64,000 bases of DNA from Lentzea albida (lineage in GTDB: Bacteria; Actinomycetota; Actinomycetes; Mycobacteriales; Pseudonocardiaceae): positions 310,001-374,000 of the forward strand of contig NZ_FOFV01000002.1 in NCBI RefSeq assembly GCF_900111005.1, in the 5' to 3' direction. Made by a program: the position numbers and the translations under genes. How positions within the stretch are numbered: the first letter of the stretch is position 1; the number at the start of each line of letters is the position of its first letter. Shown in pieces: positions 9,828-17,517 of this stretch. The notes beneath the pieces were generated by a model, which was not told the origin of the DNA, ran no database searches, and saw only the letters and a list, made by a program, of their open reading frames with translations.

Positions 9828-10769
9828 CTACGCCGCCTTCAGGGACCAGAGGGTTTCCTCCGACACCTTCCAGAGTTGGGCCGCCGACTCCTCGGACTGG
9901 GCGTAGGCCGCCAGGCCGCGGAGATGGTTGCCGGGCTCCGCCGGCGTGGCCTCGTTGCAGTCTTCGAGGTACTTGCCGGACACGCCTTCCAGCAGGGGCG
10001 AGGTGGCTGCCACCAGGGTGGTGGCGGCGCCCTGCTCCGGGGTTTTAACGCGGCGGGTGGCGGTGGCGCCGCTTTGGCGGATGCGGTCCTGCAGTTCCTG
10101 CTGGGTCAGGTGGCGTTGGAGGTTGGTGGCGATGCTGCCCGGCATGAGGGCGTTCATGGTGATGCCCTCGCCTGCCCAGCGGTGGCCCGCCTCCACGCCG
10201 AAGAGGATGTTGGCGGTCTTGGACTGGCCGTAGGCCTCCCAGCGGTCGTACTCGCGGTGGGCGTAGTGGATGTCGTCGAAGACGACGTCGCTCATGAGGT
10301 GGGCGGACGAGCTGACGTTGACCACGCGGGCGCCTTCGGCTCGGAGTGAGTTGAAGAGGCCCAGGGTCAGGGCGAAGTGGCCCAGGTGGTTGGTGGCGAA
10401 CTGGAGTTCCCAGCCCTCCGGGGTGCGGGTCAGCGGGGTGGCCATGACGCCCGCGTTGTTGACCAGGAGGTGGAGCGGGCCGTCCCAGTTGCGGGCGAAG
10501 GCCTTCACCGACGCCTGGGAGGAGAGGTCCAGGTGTGCCACCGAGATGTGCGCGCCGGTGGACTTGGCGAGGGCGGTGGCCACTCGCTCGCCCGCGTCGA
10601 TGTCGCGGGCCGCGATGGTGACCTCGGCGCCCGCCGTGGCCAGGGCTCGGACCGTTTCCACGCCGATGCCCGAGGCGCCGCCGGTGACGACGGCGCGGCG
10701 GCCGGTGAGGTCCACGCCCTCGACGACCTGCAGGGCCGTCGTCTCGAAACCGAATCCTGTCGTGATCAT
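9828..10769 (-). CDS. SDR family oxidoreductase, second gene of a coupled paralogue pair
   Basis: 313-residue short-chain dehydrogenase/reductase. TGGASGIG is the cofactor-binding glycine motif, NNAGV the structural motif, NVSSSAH contributes the catalytic Ser and YGQSK the catalytic Tyr and Lys. The longer C-terminal part resembles the retinol-dehydrogenase/protochlorophyllide-reductase-like group. The ATG at 10769 overlaps the stop of the upstream paralogue by 4 nt (ATGA), so it is translated by coupling. Both are probably controlled by the divergent TetR regulator. The substrate is unknown. Confidence 0.9.
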   Translation of the reverse strand: MITTGFGFETTALQVVEGVDLTGRRAVVTGGASGIGVETVRALATAGAEVTIAARDIDAGERVATALAKSTGAHISVAHLDLSSQASVKAFARNWDGPLHLLVNNAGVMATPLTRTPEGWELQFATNHLGHFALTLGLFNSLRAEGARVVNVSSSAHLMSDVVFDDIHYAHREYDRWEAYGQSKTANILFGVEAGHRWAGEGITMNALMPGSIATNLQRHLTQQELQDRIRQSGATATRRVKTPEQGAATTLVAATSPLLEGVSGKYLEDCNEATPAEPGNHLRGLAAYAQSEESAAQLWKVSEETLWSLKAA

Positions 10770-11710
10770 GCCTGCACCTTCAGCGTTTCCTCGGAGACCT
10801 CCCAAAGCTGGGCGGCGGCTTCGGGGTCGGCCGCGTAGGCGGCCAGGCCGTTGCTCATGCCCGGAGCGTGTGGGAGCGCCTCGTCGCAGTCTTCGAAGTA
10901 GAGGCCCGAACGGCCCTCCACCAAGGGGGACACGGCGAGCACCAGGGTGGTGGCCGCGCCCTGTTCCGGGGTCTTGAGGCGCAACGGGTTCGAGCCGCCG
11001 CGCAGGCGGCGCCGCTCCTCCAGCTCCTCCGGGGTGATGTGGCGCTGCAGCGCCGTCAGGATGCCGCCCGGCATCAACGCGTTCATCGTGATGCCCTCGC
11101 CGGACCAGCGGCGGCCCGCCTCGACGCCGAACAGCACGTTCGCCGTCTTCGACTGGCCGTACGCCTGCCAGCGGTCGTACTCGCGGCGCTCGTAGTGGAT
11201 GTCGTCGAACACCACCGGGCTGCTCAGGTGGCCGGCGGAGCTGACGTTGACGACGCGGGCGCCCTCGGCGCGCAGCGCGGCGAACAGGCCCAGCGTCAGC
11301 GCGAAGTGGCCGAAGTGGTTCGTGGCGAACTGGAGCTCCCAGCCCTCCGGCGTGCGGGTCAGCGGCGGGGCCATGACACCCGCGTTGTTGATCAGCAGGT
11401 GCAGCGGGCCGTCCCACGCCGAGGCGAAGGCCTTGACCGACTCCTGCGAGGTCAGCTCCAGCGGAGCGACCAGAACGGCGTTGTTGCCCGTCGACGCGGA
11501 CACCTCGGCGGCGACCCGGCGGCCCGCCTCCACGTCGCGCGCCGCGATGGTGACCTCGGCTCCGGCGGCGGCCAGCGCCCGCACGGTCTCCACGCCGATG
11601 CCCGACGCCCCACCGGTGACCACGGCGCGACGGCCGGACAGGTCGACGCCCTCGACGACCTCGAGAGCCGCGCTCTCGAACCCGAACGGGGTGAGGATGC
11701 GCTCACTCAT
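10766..11710 (-). CDS. SDR family oxidoreductase, first gene of a coupled paralogue pair
   Basis: 314-residue paralogue of the downstream SDR, matching it nearly residue for residue through the cofactor and catalytic motifs (TGGASGIG, NNAGV, NVSSAGH, YGQSK). The tandem order and 4-nt overlap indicate duplication in place. MSERILTPFGFES at the ATG 11710 is chosen because the paralogue starts in the same way; the frame upstream is open but not conserved. It is the promoter-proximal gene of the unit, opposite the TetR gene across a 113-nt spacer carrying two palindromes. Confidence 0.9.
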   Translation of the reverse strand: MSERILTPFGFESAALEVVEGVDLSGRRAVVTGGASGIGVETVRALAAAGAEVTIAARDVEAGRRVAAEVSASTGNNAVLVAPLELTSQESVKAFASAWDGPLHLLINNAGVMAPPLTRTPEGWELQFATNHFGHFALTLGLFAALRAEGARVVNVSSAGHLSSPVVFDDIHYERREYDRWQAYGQSKTANVLFGVEAGRRWSGEGITMNALMPGGILTALQRHITPEELEERRRLRGGSNPLRLKTPEQGAATTLVLAVSPLVEGRSGLYFEDCDEALPHAPGMSNGLAAYAADPEAAAQLWEVSEETLKVQA

Positions 11711-11742
11711 CAGATTTCCCCAACCTCTGTCGTACACTGAAA

Positions 11743-11789
11743 CGGAGGTGCCTCCGGTTCGAGTTCCACAGTAAGCGGAGGATCCTCCG
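11743..11789. promoter_or_regulatory. Double TetR-type operator
   Basis: Two copies of the palindrome CGGAGG-N2-CCTCCG, at 11743-11756 (centre TG) and 11776-11789 (centre AT, a perfect 14-bp palindrome). Centres are 33 bp apart, about three helical turns, placing two dimers on the same DNA face. The site sits between the TetR gene (start 11824) and the SDR pair (start 11710), so it probably represses both. Confidence 0.75.
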
Positions 11790-11823
11790 TTTAGCAAGTG
11801 GCGTACCCCATAGGAGTGATGAA

Positions 11824-12354
11824 GTGCGTGCAGACGCGGTCCGGAACCGGGGACTGCTGATCGAGGTGGCGCTCGACGCGTTCACCCACGAGAAGGACGT
11901 GACGCTCGGCGCGATCGCCAAGAAGGCGGGCGTGGGGATCGGCACGCTGTACCGGCACTTCCCCACCCGCGAGGCCCTGATCGAGGCCGTCTACCGCACG
12001 GAGCTCGAGAAGCTCTGCGACGCGGCGCCCGAACTGCTCGAGACCCACGAGCCCGAGGCGGCGCTGCGCGAGTGGATGAACCGCTTCATCGCCTACATCA
12101 CGACGAAGCACGACCTCAAGGACGCGCTGCAGGCCGTCATCGCCCTGGGCGTCAACCCGTTCGAGCACAGCAGGGCCAAGCTGGTCGAGGCCATCTCCCT
12201 GCTGCTGGCCCCGCTGGACGCCACCACGGAGCCGCTGGACGTGATGACGATGCTGGTCGCCGTCGCCCAGAACGGTGACGAGACCCAGGCGAAGCGGCTG
12301 CTCGACCTGGTCATGGCCGGGATCCTCCACGGCGCCGGTCGAACCGCTCGATGA
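11824..12354 (+). CDS. TetR family repressor of the SDR pair
   Basis: 176-residue TetR regulator. The helix-turn-helix is at residues 20-45 (VTLGAIAKKAGVGIGTLYRHFPTREALI), followed by an alpha-helical ligand-binding domain. The GTG at 11824 is chosen because AGGAG stands 7 nt upstream; a nearby ATG at 11819 is out of frame. It is divergent from the two SDR genes and the intergenic double palindrome is its most likely operator. Its 3' end overlaps the convergent MarR/GbsR gene by 44 nt. Confidence 0.9.
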   Translation: MRADAVRNRGLLIEVALDAFTHEKDVTLGAIAKKAGVGIGTLYRHFPTREALIEAVYRTELEKLCDAAPELLETHEPEAALREWMNRFIAYITTKHDLKDALQAVIALGVNPFEHSRAKLVEAISLLLAPLDATTEPLDVMTMLVAVAQNGDETQAKRLLDLVMAGILHGAGRTAR

Positions 12355-12778
12355 GCGCGGGCACCTCGCCGAGCAGGAACTCGTAGAAGTCGCGCATGTA
12401 GGCCAGCCGCTCCCGGGCGGGGCCCGGCCCGACCGCCTCCACCCCGCGCGCCACGGCGGCCAGGATGTCGTCGATCGGAGCGTGCTGCCTGCCGTACAAC
12501 GTCGTCCACGCGCGGTCGCGCATCCGGTAGTGCTCGCGACGGCTGCCCGGCGCCGGCGCCCGCTCGACCAGGCCCATCTGCACGACCATCCTGATCGCAC
12601 CCGACACCGACCCCGCGCTCGCCCCGAGCTGCGCGCTCAGGTCGCCCGCCGTCAGCGAGTCCTCGTCGGTGAACAGGAACGCCGCGAGCACCCGCGCGGC
12701 CATCCGCTGCATCCCGGCCCCGACCAGCGTCAGCGCCAGGTGCTCGGCGGCCTCCCCGCGGTCTGTCTCGCCCGTCAC
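12311..12778 (-). CDS. MarR/GbsR family transcriptional regulator
   Basis: 155-residue winged-helix regulator. The DNA-binding part reads MQRMAARVLAAFLFTDEDSLTAGDLSAQLGASAGSVSGAIRMV, typical of the GbsR/MarR group in which a small wing is followed by a C-terminal helical dimerisation segment. Two in-frame GTG codons are possible (12784 and 12778); the second has AGGG at correct spacing. It is divergent from the short FAD protein gene and a 16-bp perfect palindrome lies immediately upstream of it. The 3' end overlaps the convergent TetR gene by 44 nt. Confidence 0.85.
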   Translation of the reverse strand: MTGETDRGEAAEHLALTLVGAGMQRMAARVLAAFLFTDEDSLTAGDLSAQLGASAGSVSGAIRMVVQMGLVERAPAPGSRREHYRMRDRAWTTLYGRQHAPIDDILAAVARGVEAVGPGPARERLAYMRDFYEFLLGEVPALIERFDRRRGGSRP

Positions 12779-12790
12779 AGTCACCCTGTC

Positions 12791-12806
12791 TTCAGAAATT
12801 TCTGAA
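12791..12806. promoter_or_regulatory. 16-bp perfect palindrome, operator of the MarR/GbsR regulator
   Basis: TTCAGAAATTTCTGAA is perfectly self-complementary and unusually AT-rich for this genome. It lies between the divergent MarR/GbsR gene and the FAD protein gene. A possible -10 for the FAD gene, TAATCT at 12814-12819, would put its -35 inside the palindrome, so binding would block that promoter. Confidence 0.75.
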
Positions 12807-12844
12807 CGTTCGCTAATCTCGATCCTAGGGGGAAGGGGCAGGTC

Positions 12845-13363
12845 ATGGCCACAGCACTCGTCGTGGGAGCGGGCATCTCCGGCCTCGCCACCGCGCTCAG
12901 ACTCACCCGCAGCACCTGGGACGTCGTCGTGCTCGACAGCGGCGCCCACCACGCCCCCGTGCTGATCACCGGCCCCGACCGCCACGCCGCCCGGCGCCTC
13001 GCCGCACTGCCCCACGACCTGCACTACGAGACCCGCCGCAGCAAGGTCACCGCACTGCACCCCGACCGGTTCGGCGTCACGGTCGCGTTCAACGACCACG
13101 AGGACGAGTGGTTCGACGTCGTCGTGTGCGCCCAGCCCTGCTGTGAGGCGGAGCGATTACCCGGTCTGCGCCTCGAAACCTGGTCACGCGACCACGTCGC
13201 CCTGCTCCACCGCGCCGTCCGCGACACCGGCCTGCCGCTCAGCGCCGCCGAACTGCTCGCCGACGCCTTCGACATCCACCCCGACGACCGCGCCGCTTTC
13301 GCCTGGTGGGAAACCACTTTGAAGCCACACGCAATTAGGCGGGCCTTTACCCGCGTCCGGTAA
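12845..13363 (+). CDS. Short FAD-binding oxidoreductase-like protein, probably truncated
   Basis: 172 residues. The N terminus TALVVGAGISGLATAL is a canonical FAD/NAD Rossmann GxGxxG motif of flavoprotein monooxygenases. Full members of that group are around 370-400 residues and need a second FAD motif with GADG, which is not visible here. The central part (FDVVVCAQPCCEAE) may be a remnant of it. The gene has a GGGGGAAGGGG leader and an operator-bearing promoter shared with the MarR/GbsR gene. It may be an internally deleted paralogue or a small flavoprotein; I favour the former. Confidence 0.6.
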   Translation: MATALVVGAGISGLATALRLTRSTWDVVVLDSGAHHAPVLITGPDRHAARRLAALPHDLHYETRRSKVTALHPDRFGVTVAFNDHEDEWFDVVVCAQPCCEAERLPGLRLETWSRDHVALLHRAVRDTGLPLSAAELLADAFDIHPDDRAAFAWWETTLKPHAIRRAFTRVR

Positions 13364-13374
13364 CTGTGCGTCCC

Positions 13375-14889
13375 ATGACCACGTTACGGAGACGTACCTT
13401 CATCGTGGGCGGCCTCGCGGGAGCGAGCGCCGGAGTTCTACTCCCCGCACTGGCCAACGCGATCGGGTACCCCTTCACCCTGGGTGTCGCGTCCGGCGAA
13501 CCAGCCGCGGACGGGTTCGTGATCTGGACCCGCCTCGCCCCCAGCCCCCTGAACGCCGACGGCCTCGGCGGCATGCCGAACACCGCCACCGCCGTCGAGT
13601 GGCAGGTCGCCACCGACGAGCGCTTCACCAACGTCGCCCGCACCGGCACGTTCACCACCGCCCAGGCGAGCGCCCACTCCGTGCACGTCACCCTCACCGG
13701 TCTGGAGCCGGGACGCGAGTACTGGTACCGCTTCCGCACCGGCGGCCACATCTCCCCCGCCGGCCGCGCCCTCACCGCGCCGGCCGTCGGCACCCAGCCC
13801 GAGCTCACCATGCTCTTCGCCTCGTGCTCGCACTACGAGGAGGGCTACTTCACGGCCTACCGCCGGATGGCCGAGGAGCACCCCGACCTGATCCTGCACC
13901 TCGGCGACTACATCTACGAAGGCGGCGCCACCACCACGAAGGTCCGCCAGTTCGCGCCCTCCACCGAGATCAGCACGCTCGCGAACTACCGCGTGCGGCA
14001 CGCCCAGTACAAGACCGACCCGGACCTGCAGGCCGCGCACGCCACCGCGCCCTGGCTCGTCGTCTGGGACGACCACGAGGTCGAGAACAACTACGCGAAC
14101 CTCGTCCGCAACGACAGCAGCCCGGCCGGTGACTTCACGGCCCGCCGCGCCGCCGCCTACAAGGCCTACTACGAGCACATGCCGCTGCGGAGCGCCCAGG
14201 CGCCGACGGCGCAGAACATGCTGCTGCACCGCAGGGTCCGCTGGGGCAGCCTCGCCACGTTCCACATGCTCGACACCCGCCAGTACCGCGACGACCAGGC
14301 GTGCGGTGACGGCACGAAGGTCTGCCCCGAGGCCGACGCGTCGGCACGCACGCTCACCGGCACCTCGCAGGAGACGTGGCTGATCGACGGCCTGCGGCAG
14401 AAGCTCGGCACGTGGGACTTCCTGGGCCAGCAGGTGTTCTTCGCACAACGCCTCGCCGCGGCGGACGGGTCGAAGAGCATGGACTCGTGGGACGGCTACA
14501 CCGCCAACCGCGCGCGCATCCAGAACGCCTGGGACACCAACGGCAACAAGGGCACGGTCGTGCTCACCGGCGACGTGCACCGCAGCTGGGGCGCGAACCT
14601 CATGCAGAACTACGGCACGCAGAACCGGATCATCGGCACCGAGCTCGTCACCACGTCGATCACGTCCGGCGGTGACGGCAACGCCGCCGACAACAGCCTC
14701 AACCCGACGCTGAACCCGCACGTGAAGTACTTCAAGAACCTGCGCGGCTACGTGAAGACCCGCACCACCTCGACGCAGATGAACGTCGACTTCCGCGCCG
14801 TCGACAAGGTCACCGTCCGCGACTACCCGGTCAAGACCGTCGGCAGCTACGTCGTCGAGGCCGCCAACCCCGGATTGCAGGCGCCGTGA
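13375..14889 (+). CDS. phoD: PhoD-like alkaline phosphatase/phosphodiesterase, Tat-exported
   Basis: 504-residue secreted metallophosphoesterase releasing phosphate from organic esters. The N terminus MTTLRRRTFIVGG is a twin-arginine signal followed by a hydrophobic stretch. A fibronectin-like N-terminal domain (about 35-135) precedes the catalytic domain, which shows LHLGDYIYEGG, WDDHEVENNYAN and LTGDVHRSW, the metal-binding Asp, Asn and His motifs of PhoD. The ATG at 13375 is used because it opens the Tat signal; a GTG at 13366 adds three residues. The next gene starts inside the stop codon (GTGA), so it is co-translated. Phosphate control is likely but no PHO box was identified. Confidence 0.92.
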   Translation: MTTLRRRTFIVGGLAGASAGVLLPALANAIGYPFTLGVASGEPAADGFVIWTRLAPSPLNADGLGGMPNTATAVEWQVATDERFTNVARTGTFTTAQASAHSVHVTLTGLEPGREYWYRFRTGGHISPAGRALTAPAVGTQPELTMLFASCSHYEEGYFTAYRRMAEEHPDLILHLGDYIYEGGATTTKVRQFAPSTEISTLANYRVRHAQYKTDPDLQAAHATAPWLVVWDDHEVENNYANLVRNDSSPAGDFTARRAAAYKAYYEHMPLRSAQAPTAQNMLLHRRVRWGSLATFHMLDTRQYRDDQACGDGTKVCPEADASARTLTGTSQETWLIDGLRQKLGTWDFLGQQVFFAQRLAAADGSKSMDSWDGYTANRARIQNAWDTNGNKGTVVLTGDVHRSWGANLMQNYGTQNRIIGTELVTTSITSGGDGNAADNSLNPTLNPHVKYFKNLRGYVKTRTTSTQMNVDFRAVDKVTVRDYPVKTVGSYVVEAANPGLQAP

Positions 14890-16007
14890 AGACACTCCTG
14901 ATCGCGAGCCTCCTGCTGGCACCCGCCCCGATGACGTGGTCCACGGTCAACAGCGACTCGACCGGTGACCAGGACAACGCGTCCGTCTCGGCCTCCCGCA
15001 ACGGCTACACGGCCGTCGTCTGGGAGGACGACCGCGACACCACGGCCCCCGAGGACCCGGTCCACTCCGACGTCTGGATCCGTCTCTTCAAGGAGGGGAC
15101 GCCGGTCTACGAGAAGAAGCTCTCCACCGGCGGCACGGGCACCTGGCGCCACTGGCAGCCCGACGTCTCGGTGCGGGAGGACGGCAGCGCCGTCGTCGTG
15201 TGGTCCGAGGACCCGGACGGCAACGGCTACTACAACATCGCGGTCCGCTCGGTCAGCGCGAGCGGCACCGTGTCGGGGTCCGGCACGGCCAACGCGAGCG
15301 CCGACGGCCAGCAGTACTTCCCGAGCGTCGCGGCCGATCCCGACAGCGGCGGCTTCGCCGTGGTGTGGGAGGACAAGCAGGGCACGAACCCGTCCACCAC
15401 GCGGGTGAGCATGTTCGCGTCCATCGGCTCCAAGTCCTACGAGGCCCAGGTCAACAACGCGGGCGGCACCCACGCCAAGCCGCAGGTGGCGATGGGCGCC
15501 GCGGGCAACGCGGTGATCGTGTGGGAGGCCGACGCGAACGTCGCCCGCAAGATCGTCACCCCGTCGGGCGGCGTGAAGCTGGCGCAGACCACGACGGGAC
15601 AGGGCACGCGTCCCGCCGTGGCGGCCAACTTCAACGGCGACTTCGCGGTGGCCTGGCAGCAGTCGGGGGTCCGCGTCCAGTCGTTCACCGCCGCCGGCGC
15701 CTCACGGGGCGCGGTGGCGGCGACGACCGGCGCCGACCCGCAGGTCGGCATCGACGACCAGCTCGGGGTCGCGGTGACCACGACCGAGGCGCAGGACGTC
15801 CACACGAGCGCCTACAACCCCGACGGCACCACCACGGGCCGTCCCGAACGGCAGCTCACGGTCTCGAACGCCACCGGCAGGCAGGACGAACCGGCCGTGG
15901 GCGTCGACCCGTGGGGCCGCGTCACCGTCGTCTACACCGACGACAACGACGGCAACGGGTTCGACCAGATCTACCTGGGCACCGGCCTGAGCACCCAGCA
16001 GTGGTGA
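14886..16007 (+). CDS. Secreted repeat protein coupled to PhoD
   Basis: 373-residue exported protein starting GTG inside the phoD stop codon. Residues 1-17 are a signal peptide (KTLLIASLLLAPAPM). The rest consists of about six repeats of the shape VAW/VVWEDxxD..., each with an SVAADPDSGGFAVVWED-like strand pair, suggesting a beta-propeller or beta-sandwich array. Several loops carry calcium-type DxDxxG patterns (EDPDGNGYYNI, TDDNDGNGFDQIY). I do not recognise a named family. Coupling to phoD suggests a role at the same extracellular site, perhaps adhesion or substrate binding. Confidence 0.75.
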   Translation: MKTLLIASLLLAPAPMTWSTVNSDSTGDQDNASVSASRNGYTAVVWEDDRDTTAPEDPVHSDVWIRLFKEGTPVYEKKLSTGGTGTWRHWQPDVSVREDGSAVVVWSEDPDGNGYYNIAVRSVSASGTVSGSGTANASADGQQYFPSVAADPDSGGFAVVWEDKQGTNPSTTRVSMFASIGSKSYEAQVNNAGGTHAKPQVAMGAAGNAVIVWEADANVARKIVTPSGGVKLAQTTTGQGTRPAVAANFNGDFAVAWQQSGVRVQSFTAAGASRGAVAATTGADPQVGIDDQLGVAVTTTEAQDVHTSAYNPDGTTTGRPERQLTVSNATGRQDEPAVGVDPWGRVTVVYTDDNDGNGFDQIYLGTGLSTQQW

Positions 16008-16022
16008 TCTAGCGGTGTGGCA

Positions 16023-17063
16023 CTAACGCCGGTCGAGGGGCCTGCGTCGCTGGTGGACCTCCAGCAGCGACGCGGGCTTCCAGCCACCGGACACGTCGTA
16101 GGTGTCGGTGCCGGGCGGCACGATCTCGTCGATGCGGTCCAGCACGTCGTCGGTCAGCACCAGAGAAGCGCCTTCCAGCAACGACTCCAGCTGCTCCATC
16201 GTGCGCGGCCCGATGATCGCCGACGTCACCGCCGGGTGCGTCGTCGTGAACGCGATCGCGAGCGCCGGCAGCGACACCCCCATCTCGTCGGCCAGCTTCG
16301 CGAACTCCTCCACGGCGTCGAACTTCGCCGCGTTGCGCGCCAGCGACTCGTCGAACCGGTCGGGCGTCAGCGTCGCCCGGAACGCCTCGGCCGAGGCGCC
16401 CCTGCGGTGCCTGCCCGAGAGGAACCCGCTGGCCAGGGGGCTCCACACCAGCACACCCATGCCGAGCCGGTGCGCGGTCGGCAGCACGGAGCGCTCGATC
16501 CCGCGCGCCAGCAACGAGTACGGCGGCTGCTCGGACCGGAACCGCATCAGCCCGCGGTTCAGCGACACGTGGTAGGCCTCGACGATCTCCTCCGCCGGGA
16601 ACGTCGAGCAGCCGAACGCCCTGATCTTGCCCTGCCGCACCAGGTCAGTGAGGACGGACAGCGTTTCCTCGACGTCCGTGGTGTAGTCCGGCCGGTGCAC
16701 CTGGTAGAGGTCGATCCAGTCGGTGTCCAGGCGGCGCAGGCTGTCCTCGACGGCACGGGTGACGTAGCGGCGCGAGTTGCCGCTGCGGTTGCGCCCCTCC
16801 CCCAGCGGGAAGTGCACCTTCGTGGCCAGCACGACGTCGTCGCGCCGGCCCTTCAACGCCTTGCCGACGATCTGTTCGGAGTCGCCCGCCGAGTACATGT
16901 CGGCGGTGTCGACGAAGTTGATGCCCGCGTCGAGGGCGCGGTGGATGATCCGCACTCCCTCTTCGTGGTCGTTGTTGGCGACGGAGCCGAACATCATGGC
17001 GCCGAGGCAGTGGTGGCTGACCTCGATGCCGGTTCCCCCGAGAACGCGATAGCGCATGTTCAT
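16023..17063 (-). CDS. Aldo/keto reductase
   Basis: 346-residue NADPH-dependent oxidoreductase with a TIM-barrel fold. The catalytic residues are visible: Asp in VDTADMYSAGDSE, Tyr in the same strand, Lys in VVLATKVHFP and His in DLYQVHRPD. FGCSTFPAEEI and SAIIGPRTMEQLESLL, which bind cofactor, are intact. It belongs to the group of perhaps 330-350-residue oxidoreductases that act on sugars and small aldehydes. The gene is divergent from the MerR regulator and is transcribed from a MerR-type promoter whose predicted start site coincides with the ATG, implying a leaderless message. Confidence 0.92.
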   Translation of the reverse strand: MNMRYRVLGGTGIEVSHHCLGAMMFGSVANNDHEEGVRIIHRALDAGINFVDTADMYSAGDSEQIVGKALKGRRDDVVLATKVHFPLGEGRNRSGNSRRYVTRAVEDSLRRLDTDWIDLYQVHRPDYTTDVEETLSVLTDLVRQGKIRAFGCSTFPAEEIVEAYHVSLNRGLMRFRSEQPPYSLLARGIERSVLPTAHRLGMGVLVWSPLASGFLSGRHRRGASAEAFRATLTPDRFDESLARNAAKFDAVEEFAKLADEMGVSLPALAIAFTTTHPAVTSAIIGPRTMEQLESLLEGASLVLTDDVLDRIDEIVPPGTDTYDVSGGWKPASLLEVHQRRRPLDRR

Positions 17064-17070
17064 GCGGCCG

Positions 17071-17101
17071 AACCTACGAAGTAGAGCCGACTCTAGGTCA
17101 A
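17071..17101 (-). promoter_or_regulatory. MerR-type promoter with 19-bp spacer and dyad
   Basis: On the minus strand: -35 TTGACC (17096-17101), spacer of exactly 19 bp, -10 TAGGTT (17071-17076). The spacer carries the dyad TAGAG-N4-CTCTA (17082-17095). An overlong spacer with a central dyad is the hallmark of promoters activated by MerR-family proteins through DNA untwisting. It drives the aldo/keto reductase and stands 5 nt from the start of the MerR gene. Confidence 0.85.
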
Positions 17102-17105
17102 GCCT

Positions 17106-17507
17106 ATGCTCGACCACATGGGGCTGAGCATCGGACAGGTGGCCGAACGCACCGGACTGAGCGTGCACGCGCTGCGCTTCTACGAGAAGGAGGGCATCCT
17201 CGCGCACCAGGTCCACAGAGGACCGGGCGGCCGCCGCGTGTACACGGACCAGGACCTCGCCTGGCTGAAGATGTGCATCATGCTGCGCATGTCCGGGATG
17301 CCCGTGCCGGAGATCCGGCGCTACACCGACCTGGTCCGCCAGGGCGACGGCAACGAACTGCAGCGGCTGGACATCCTGAAGGAGCACCAGGAACGCGTCC
17401 GCGAGCAGATGGCGCAGCTGCAGGAGTGCATGGACCTGATCACGCACAAGGTCAGCGTCTACCAGGACTACGTCAATTCCATCGACGCCCGCGCGGTCGG
17501 CCAATAG
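17106..17507 (+). CDS. MerR family transcriptional regulator
   Basis: 133-residue MerR regulator: winged helix LSIGQVAERTGLSVHALRFYEKEGIL at residues 7-32, wing with GRRVYTDQDLAWLKMCIMLRMSGMPVPEIRRYTDLV, then an antiparallel coiled coil (LDILKEHQERVREQMAQLQECMDLI). It lacks the conserved cysteines of metal sensors; one cysteine in the coil is not enough to argue for metal binding. It probably activates the divergent aldo/keto reductase in response to a small organic effector. Two starts (17106 or 17118) are possible. Confidence 0.92.
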   Translation: MLDHMGLSIGQVAERTGLSVHALRFYEKEGILAHQVHRGPGGRRVYTDQDLAWLKMCIMLRMSGMPVPEIRRYTDLVRQGDGNELQRLDILKEHQERVREQMAQLQECMDLITHKVSVYQDYVNSIDARAVGQ

Positions 17508-17517
17508 TCTCGGTCGC

